Below, in pieces: positions 59,288-64,000 of a stretch of DNA of 64,000 nt (position 1 is its first letter; each line of letters opens with the position of its first letter). The DNA is taken from the NCBI RefSeq assembly GCF_900215535.1, contig NZ_OCND01000004.1, positions 310,001-374,000 on the forward strand, in the 5' to 3' direction. The notes under the pieces were generated by a model, which worked only from the letters and a program-made list of their open reading frames with translations, ran no database searches and was not told the origin of the DNA. The DNA is from Pseudoxanthomonas wuyuanensis. GTDB taxonomy: Bacteria > Pseudomonadota > Gammaproteobacteria > Xanthomonadales > Xanthomonadaceae. The position numbers and the translations under genes were made by a program.

Positions 59288-61441
59288 TCAGCCTGAACGT
59301 CGCGCTTCCTGCACGCCCGGCAGCGCATCCAGCTTGCGCAGCAACGTGGACAGCTGGCCGAAGTCGGCGACCTTCAGGCGCAGGCGCAGACGCGCCTTGC
59401 CGCTGTCGCGCGCATTGTCGCTGTTGATGTCCAGCACGTTGGCGTCTTCCTGCGCAATCAGCGTGGTGATGTCCTTCAGCAGCCACTTGCGGTCGATGGC
59501 GGTGATCTGCACGTCGACCTCGTAGCCGCCGCCGGCCTGGCCCCACTCCACCGGCAGCACCCGCTGCGGATTGGCGGCCGCCAACCGCGAAAACGCCGCG
59601 CAATCGGTACGATGCACGGTCACTCCGCGGCCCCGGGTCAGATAGCCGGCAATCGGTTCGCCAGCCACCGGCTGGCAGCAGCGCGCCAGTTGCACCAGCA
59701 GATTGCCTACGCCCTGCACGGTGAAGCGGGAACCCGGTTGCGCCGGCGCCCGCCGCGGCGTTCTTCGCGGCTGCGACACCGGTGCCGGTTGCGACTGCGC
59801 GCGCTGCTCTTCATGCAAGGCGCGGCCGATCTGGTTGGGCCCGACATCGCCCAGCGCCACCTGGATGTACAGCTCGTCGACGTTCTCGGCATGGAACTTC
59901 TTCGCCACCGCCGCCAGATCGGCGTGGTGCAGGCCCAGCCGCTTGAGTTCCCGTTCCAGCAATTCGCGCCCTGCCTGCAGGTTGCGCGTGCGATCCAGCC
60001 TGTGGAACCAGGCCCGCACCTTGTCGCGGGAACGCCCGCTGGCCAGGTAGCCATTGGCCGGCAGCAGCCAGTCGCGCTTGGGCTCGCCGGTCTTGGAGGT
60101 CAGGATCTCGACCCGATCGCCGCTGCGCAGCGCATGGGTCAGCGGCACGATGCGGCCATTGACCTTGGCGCCGCGGGTGCGGTGCCCCACCATGGTGTGC
60201 ACGTGATAGGCGAAATCCAGCACGGTGCCGCCTTGCGGCAGATCGATGACTTCGCCCTTGGGCGTCAGCGTGTAGATGCGCTCCTCGATCAGCTCCGCGC
60301 CCAGGTCGCCGGCCAGGTTGCTATCGCCATCCTGCCCCGCCTCGGCGGACTGATCCAGCAACCGCCGCATCCAGGCGATCTTGCGGTCGAAAGCCTTGTC
60401 GCCCCCGCCTTCCTTGTAGCGCCAGTGCGCGGCCACGCCCAGTTCGGCCTGGGCATGCATCTCGTGGGTACGGATCTGCACTTCCAGCGTGCGCCCTTCC
60501 GGGCCGACCACCGCCGTATGCAGCGAGCGGTAGTCGTTGGCCTTGGGACGGGCGATGTAGTCGTCGAACTCGCTGGGAATCGGCAACCACAGCGCGTGCA
60601 CGATGCCCAATGCGGCGTAGCAGGCCGCCACATCGTCGACTGCGATGCGGACGGCACGCAAATCGTAAAGTTCGTCGAACGATACCTGCTTCTTCTGCAT
60701 CTTCCGCCAGATGCTGTAGATGTGCTTGGGACGGCCGCTGATGTCGGCGGCGATGCCGTGACCGGCCAGCGCTTCGCGCAACGTCAGTTTGACCGACTCG
60801 ATGTAACGCTCGCGGCCGGCGCGCTTTTCGTCCAGTTGCGCGGCGATTTGATGGTAGATATCCGGCTCCAGGTAGCGGAACGCCAGATCCTCCAGTTCCC
60901 ACTTCAGCTGCCAGATGCCCAGCCGGTTGGCCAGCGGCGCATGGATGTCGCGGGTCAGCTGCGCCAGCGCATGGCGTTCGCTTTGCGGCAGGCGGTCGGC
61001 CCTGCGCATCCGCGCCAACTGCCGCGCCAGCAGGATCGGCACGACCCGCAGGTCGCGCACGATCGCCAGCAACAGCCGGCGCAATCCCTCGTTGTTGGCC
61101 CCGCGCCCCTGCTCGGCATGCAGCGCCCACACCTGCGCGGCGGCGGCCTGCCCTTCCAGCAGGCCGGCGATGCCGGGGAACCGCCCGGCCAACGGGATCT
61201 TCAGCGGCTCCTGCAGCGCCGGCACCGCAAACAGCAGGGTCGCGGCAATCACCTCGCCATCGGCGCCCAGCGATGCCAGCGTATCCAGCGTATCGGCCAC
61301 CACCGGCTGCGCCTCGGACAGCTCCACCCCAGGCTCCAACTGCAGCAGCGCCTGCTGCATCGAATCGCGGGCAGAGGCCGGCAATGCCGCGGCGGAGGCG
61401 CGTTCCAGCAGGGCCTGGATGTCGGGGACGGCGGAACTCAT
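59288..61441 (-). CDS. relA: (p)ppGpp synthetase RelA with degenerate hydrolase domain
   Basis: 717 residues. RelA makes (p)ppGpp when uncharged tRNA stalls the ribosome. The N-terminal HD region has ATLLFAVPALQEPLK where hydrolases carry the HD-xx-ED metal motif, so hydrolase activity is not expected. The synthetase (about 230-345) is intact: FDELYDLRAVRIAV, RPKANDYRSLHTAVVGPEG and LEVQIRTHEMHAQAELGVAA. A TGS domain (TLTPKGEVIDLPQGGTVLDF) and zinc-finger region follow. A C-terminal ACT domain (IDRKWLLKDITTLIAQEDAN) ends the protein. Confidence 0.95.
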   Translation of the reverse strand: MSSAVPDIQALLERASAAALPASARDSMQQALLQLEPGVELSEAQPVVADTLDTLASLGADGEVIAATLLFAVPALQEPLKIPLAGRFPGIAGLLEGQAAAAQVWALHAEQGRGANNEGLRRLLLAIVRDLRVVPILLARQLARMRRADRLPQSERHALAQLTRDIHAPLANRLGIWQLKWELEDLAFRYLEPDIYHQIAAQLDEKRAGRERYIESVKLTLREALAGHGIAADISGRPKHIYSIWRKMQKKQVSFDELYDLRAVRIAVDDVAACYAALGIVHALWLPIPSEFDDYIARPKANDYRSLHTAVVGPEGRTLEVQIRTHEMHAQAELGVAAHWRYKEGGGDKAFDRKIAWMRRLLDQSAEAGQDGDSNLAGDLGAELIEERIYTLTPKGEVIDLPQGGTVLDFAYHVHTMVGHRTRGAKVNGRIVPLTHALRSGDRVEILTSKTGEPKRDWLLPANGYLASGRSRDKVRAWFHRLDRTRNLQAGRELLERELKRLGLHHADLAAVAKKFHAENVDELYIQVALGDVGPNQIGRALHEEQRAQSQPAPVSQPRRTPRRAPAQPGSRFTVQGVGNLLVQLARCCQPVAGEPIAGYLTRGRGVTVHRTDCAAFSRLAAANPQRVLPVEWGQAGGGYEVDVQITAIDRKWLLKDITTLIAQEDANVLDINSDNARDSGKARLRLRLKVADFGQLSTLLRKLDALPGVQEARRSG

Positions 61442-61514
61442 GGCGGATACGTCTGCGCGGCAACGAACTGCCGGATACGACTACACTACCGGGCAGTCAC
61501 TCCGAGGAACAGTC

Positions 61515-62030
61515 ATGAGCAAGGTTTGCGCCGTTCTATGTCTGGCACTGCTGGCGTTTTGCGCGCCGTCGTTCGCGCAACAGTCCGTCCCGGCGGATCT
61601 GCAGCAGCAGATGACCGAAACCGAATTCAAGGCCGCCGGCCTGGACAAGCTGACGCCCGCTGAGCTGTCCGCACTCAATGCCTGGCTGCAGCGCAAGGTC
61701 AGCAGCGAAACCGCGGTGGCGGTGGAACAGGTGCGCGAACAGGCCAAGGAGGAGGGCCGCAAGGAAGTGGTGGACAAGAACCGCGGCTTCTTCCATTTCG
61801 GCTCCAACGATCCGATCGACAGCAGCCTCGTCGGCGAGTTTTCCGGCTTCGCCAAGGGCAAGCGCTATACGCTGGAAAACGGCCAGGTCTGGCAGCAGAC
61901 CGATGACGCGCGCCTGGCCGGCGTCCGCCGCAGCTCACCCAAGGTCAGCATCAAGCCCGGCCTGATGGGCGCGTGGTACCTGCGCATCGACGGCTTCAAC
62001 ACCTCGGCCAAGGTCCAGCGCATCGAATGA
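61515..62030 (+). CDS. Secreted protein of a Xanthomonadaceae-type family, first of a tandem pair
   Basis: 171 residues from ATG 61515, with GAGGA six bases upstream. Signal peptide VCAVLCLALLAFCAPSFAQ. The N-terminal half has FKAAGLDKLTPAELSALNAW. After a charged helix (KEEGRKEVVDKNRGFF) comes a C-terminal beta-rich domain: LVGEFSGFAKGKRYTLENGQ, VWQQTDDARLAG and GAWYLRIDGFNTSAKVQRIE. The next gene encodes a similar protein. A -10-like TACACT lies at 61482-61487. No function is known. Confidence 0.75.
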   Translation: MSKVCAVLCLALLAFCAPSFAQQSVPADLQQQMTETEFKAAGLDKLTPAELSALNAWLQRKVSSETAVAVEQVREQAKEEGRKEVVDKNRGFFHFGSNDPIDSSLVGEFSGFAKGKRYTLENGQVWQQTDDARLAGVRRSSPKVSIKPGLMGAWYLRIDGFNTSAKVQRIE

Positions 62031-62073
62031 GCCGGCACCCGGCCGAATCCCTGTTGCAACGAGAACACGAACC

Positions 62074-62568
62074 ATGCGTAGCCGCCTTTCCCTGATGCTT
62101 GCCGCCAGCCTGTTCAGCACCGCCATTCCCGCCATCGCCCAGGACGGCTATGTGAAAATCGAGCAGCGCTTGAGTGCCGAACAACTGCGCGCCACCGGTC
62201 TGGACGGACTGTCGGCCGAACAGCTGGCGCTGCTGAATGAGCTGCTGCAGCAGGACCGGCAGTCGGCCGTGCAGGCCCACCAGAAGGATGCGCAGACCCG
62301 CGGTTCGGGCGGCTGGTTCGGCGGCAACGACGCCGAGCCGGTGACCAGCACGGTGACCAGCACGGTGGCCGGCGAATTCCGCGGCTGGTCCAGCGGCACC
62401 GTGCTGCGGCTGGCCAATGGCCAGCGCTGGCAGGTGGTCGATGGCAACTTCTATCTGGGCAAACCGCTGACCGATCCCAAGGTCACCATCTCCCCCGGCA
62501 AGATCAGCGGCTGGTACCTGCGGGTTGAAGGCCAGAATCCAAGCGCCAAGGTCAAGCGCATCGACTGA
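62074..62568 (+). CDS. Secreted paralogue of the preceding gene product
   Basis: 164 residues. Signal peptide LSLMLAASLFSTAIPAIAQ. The same layout as its neighbour: LRATGLDGLSAEQLALLNEL, a short linker with a WFGG motif, then VAGEFRGWSSGTVLRLANGQ, RWQVVDGNFYLG and SGWYLRVEGQNPSAKVKRID. The short TSTVTSTVA repeat before the second domain is specific to this copy. It starts 43 bases after the first gene and is probably co-transcribed. No function is known. Confidence 0.75.
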   Translation: MRSRLSLMLAASLFSTAIPAIAQDGYVKIEQRLSAEQLRATGLDGLSAEQLALLNELLQQDRQSAVQAHQKDAQTRGSGGWFGGNDAEPVTSTVTSTVAGEFRGWSSGTVLRLANGQRWQVVDGNFYLGKPLTDPKVTISPGKISGWYLRVEGQNPSAKVKRID

Positions 62569-62584
62569 TCTCCCATCTGCGGTA

Positions 62585-62661
62585 TGTAGGAGCGATGTCG
62601 CGGCCGGGCTTTACCGTTAGAAAACATCCGAACGATTCGTCATCCCGGCGCAGGCGGGATG
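62585..62661. repeat. Single REP element and adjacent short hairpin
   Basis: A REP unit (GTAGGAGCGATGTCGCGGC) starts at 62585, 17 bases after the second secreted-protein gene. A separate seven-base-pair hairpin, CATCCCG (62641-62647) with CGGGATG (62655-62661), follows. They fill the gap between this gene and the converging hrpA gene. Confidence 0.6.
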
Positions 62662-62717
62662 GCGATGGATTTCGCACAATTATCATCGGTACCAAGAACC
62701 CCGATGTCCGGCTCGCC

Positions 62718-64000
62718 TCAGCCGCGCAACGACGCCAGCCGCTGCGCGAGCTTCTTCGGGGAAACGCCGGCGCGGGCGCCCAGCTCCTGCGCGAACACCG
62801 ATACCCGTAGCTCCTCCAGATCCCAGCGCAACGCCTGCCACTCCGGTGCCGCCGCAACGCCGCTGGCAGTGGCTTCGGCCAACGCCTCGACAAATGGCGC
62901 CAATTCCAGCATCCGCGCCTGATCCCGCACCGGGTCGCGCTTGGCGCGCTCGGCGCGCAACGCCATCGCCTTCAGGTAGCGCGGCAACTGCGCCAGCGCG
63001 TCGGCCGGCGTCTGCCGCAGAAAACCGGGATGAATCAATGCATCCAGTTGCGCACGCAGATCGTCGAGGTTGCCGCGCGCCCAGCCCATCAACGGCGATT
63101 CCAATTGCGGCTTGACTTCGGCCACACCGGCCAGGATGGTCTCGGCCAGTTTCAGCCGCTGCATCGCCTCGCCGAACAGGTGCTTTCCGATATCGTCGCG
63201 GCGCCGCTCGAATGCGGCGCGGTCGCGGATCGTACCCAGGCCATCGGCCAGCAGAGCATTCATCGCCGCATCGACCAGATCACCACGCAATCTTTCTTGG
63301 GTTTCGATTGCCGCATACAACAAGCCCGTTTTCGGCGATACCGGCAGTTGCTTGCGCGCCTGCTTGATTTTGTCGGCCAGCGCGATTTCCAGCAGCCGGC
63401 GCACGCCTTGCGGATGCGCGGCTTCGGCTTGCGCGCGGTCGGCGAACACGCGAAGCGCCACGCCATCGCCGTCGTCCACCAGCGCCGGCCAGGCCGGCAC
63501 GCCGGCTTCGCCGGGCACCTGCAATGGAATCGGTTCGGCCGGGAACTCCCTCAGCGCTTCGGCCGCCAGCGCGCGGCCGGCACGCGCCGCAAACGCGTGT
63601 CCGGCGCGTTCGCCGAAGCGCGCGCGCAGCGCATCCAGGTCCCGCGACTCGGCCAGCGCCCGGCCGCTGTCGTCGCGCAGCCGTAGGTTCATGCGCAAGT
63701 GCGGCTCCAGCGCCGTCTCGTCGAAATCCAGCGCGGCGACCGGCGCACCGGTGGCGCGGGTCAGGAAACGCGCCAGCTCGCCGCGCAGATCGTCGGCGGT
63801 TGGCCTGGCGAACGCTTCGGCGAACGCGCGGCCGAAATCCGGCGCCGGCACATAGTTGCGGCGCATCGCCTTGGGCAGGCTGCGGATCAGGCCGGCGGCC
63901 TTGTCGGCGACAAATCCGGGCGCCAGCCACGACAGCCGCGCCGGGTCCAGCGCGTTGAGCAGATGCAGCGGCACCTCCAGCGTCACCCCGTCATCGCTTG
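62718..64000 (-). CDS. hrpA: ATP-dependent RNA helicase HrpA, C-terminal part (gene runs off the window)
   Basis: About 427 residues are visible; the frame stays open through the window edge. The segment corresponds to the C-terminal DUF3418 region of HrpA: DDGVTLEVPLHLLNALDPAR, LSWLAPGFVADKAAGLIRSL, PKAMRRNYVPAPDFGRAFAE and the end EELRVSVFAQELGARAGVSP. HrpA is a DEAH-box helicase of about 1,300 residues that rescues collided ribosomes. The helicase core would lie beyond base 64000. Confidence 0.88.
   Translation of the reverse strand, partial: SDDGVTLEVPLHLLNALDPARLSWLAPGFVADKAAGLIRSLPKAMRRNYVPAPDFGRAFAEAFARPTADDLRGELARFLTRATGAPVAALDFDETALEPHLRMNLRLRDDSGRALAESRDLDALRARFGERAGHAFAARAGRALAAEALREFPAEPIPLQVPGEAGVPAWPALVDDGDGVALRVFADRAQAEAAHPQGVRRLLEIALADKIKQARKQLPVSPKTGLLYAAIETQERLRGDLVDAAMNALLADGLGTIRDRAAFERRRDDIGKHLFGEAMQRLKLAETILAGVAEVKPQLESPLMGWARGNLDDLRAQLDALIHPGFLRQTPADALAQLPRYLKAMALRAERAKRDPVRDQARMLELAPFVEALAEATASGVAAAPEWQALRWDLEELRVSVFAQELGARAGVSPKKLAQRLASLRG

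Noticed and set aside
59612-61663. A 683-codon plus-strand frame opposite relA
   Set aside because: It is the antisense of intact RelA domains and overlaps the true start of the secreted-protein gene.
1-64000. Mobile element, prophage, CRISPR or toxin-antitoxin system
   Set aside because: No transposase, integrase, phage, cas or recognisable toxin-antitoxin genes were found; only REP-type and heptamer repeats are present.

Overview
The window is high-GC bacterial chromosome of core-genome character. Gene content and order point to the Gammaproteobacteria, family Xanthomonadaceae (Lysobacteraceae). The reasons are the lptD-surA-pdxA-ksgA-apaG-apaH run, lgt-thyA-folA, nudE next to bioA-rsmE, a Pil-Chp cluster ordered pilG-pilI-pilJ-chpA-chpB-chpC beside gshB and tonB, GTAG-type REP elements and heptanucleotide tandem repeats. 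The genus cannot be fixed from this sequence. No rRNA, tRNA, CRISPR array, insertion sequence or prophage was seen. No gene-free stretch exceeds about 300 bases.

Layout. 1-3.8 kb: the end of a nucleoside deaminase, rlmM, a small membrane protein coupled to a lipoprotein beta-propeller, and a lone unrecognised gene between REP elements. 3.9-7.5 kb (minus): a Tat-exported Gfo/Idh/MocA oxidoreductase and two overlapping ubiquinone-type flavin hydroxylases. 7.6-9.7 kb: a BtuM-like membrane protein, a PduO-type cobalamin adenosyltransferase and an HDAC-family deacetylase. 9.8-17.7 kb: outer-membrane assembly (lptD, surA), pyridoxal phosphate (pdxA), rRNA dimethylation (ksgA), apaG, apaH and a DUF1287 protein. 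17.9-21.3 kb (minus): folA, thyA, lgt, a TerC protein and dgkA. 21.5-24.3 kb: a GDSL lipoprotein, then a minus-strand unit of isoaspartyl peptidase, ECF-like sigma factor and VOC protein.

24.4-30.1 kb (minus) is one apparent transcription unit, in the order response regulator, histidine kinase, MacA-like adaptor, ABC ATPase, MacB-like permease. It looks like a self-regulated efflux or envelope-stress module. 30.3-36.5 kb holds small membrane proteins, mazG-cysQ-nudE (minus), bioA-rsmE (plus) and an EF-hand protein. 36.6-47.4 kb (minus) is the Pil-Chp chemosensory operon controlling type IV pili, with a 1,984-residue hybrid kinase and a CheB-like protein that lacks its catalytic residues. 47.6-49.6 kb: gshB and tonB. 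49.8-55.4 kb (minus): tsaB, a DinG/YoaA helicase, a lipoprotein and PBP1b. 55.5-64 kb: a two-domain glycosyltransferase, a TPR-like membrane protein, relA with a degenerate hydrolase domain, a tandem pair of related secreted proteins and the 3' part of hrpA.

The most interesting items are the BtuM-adenosyltransferase pair, the catalytically dead ChpB-like protein, the insert in the MacA-like adaptor, the ECF/VOC/peptidase unit, the paralogous secreted pair, the unrecognised gene at 3.1 kb, and heptamer arrays and REP doublets that touch gene ends. I saw no clear-cut new multi-gene system.
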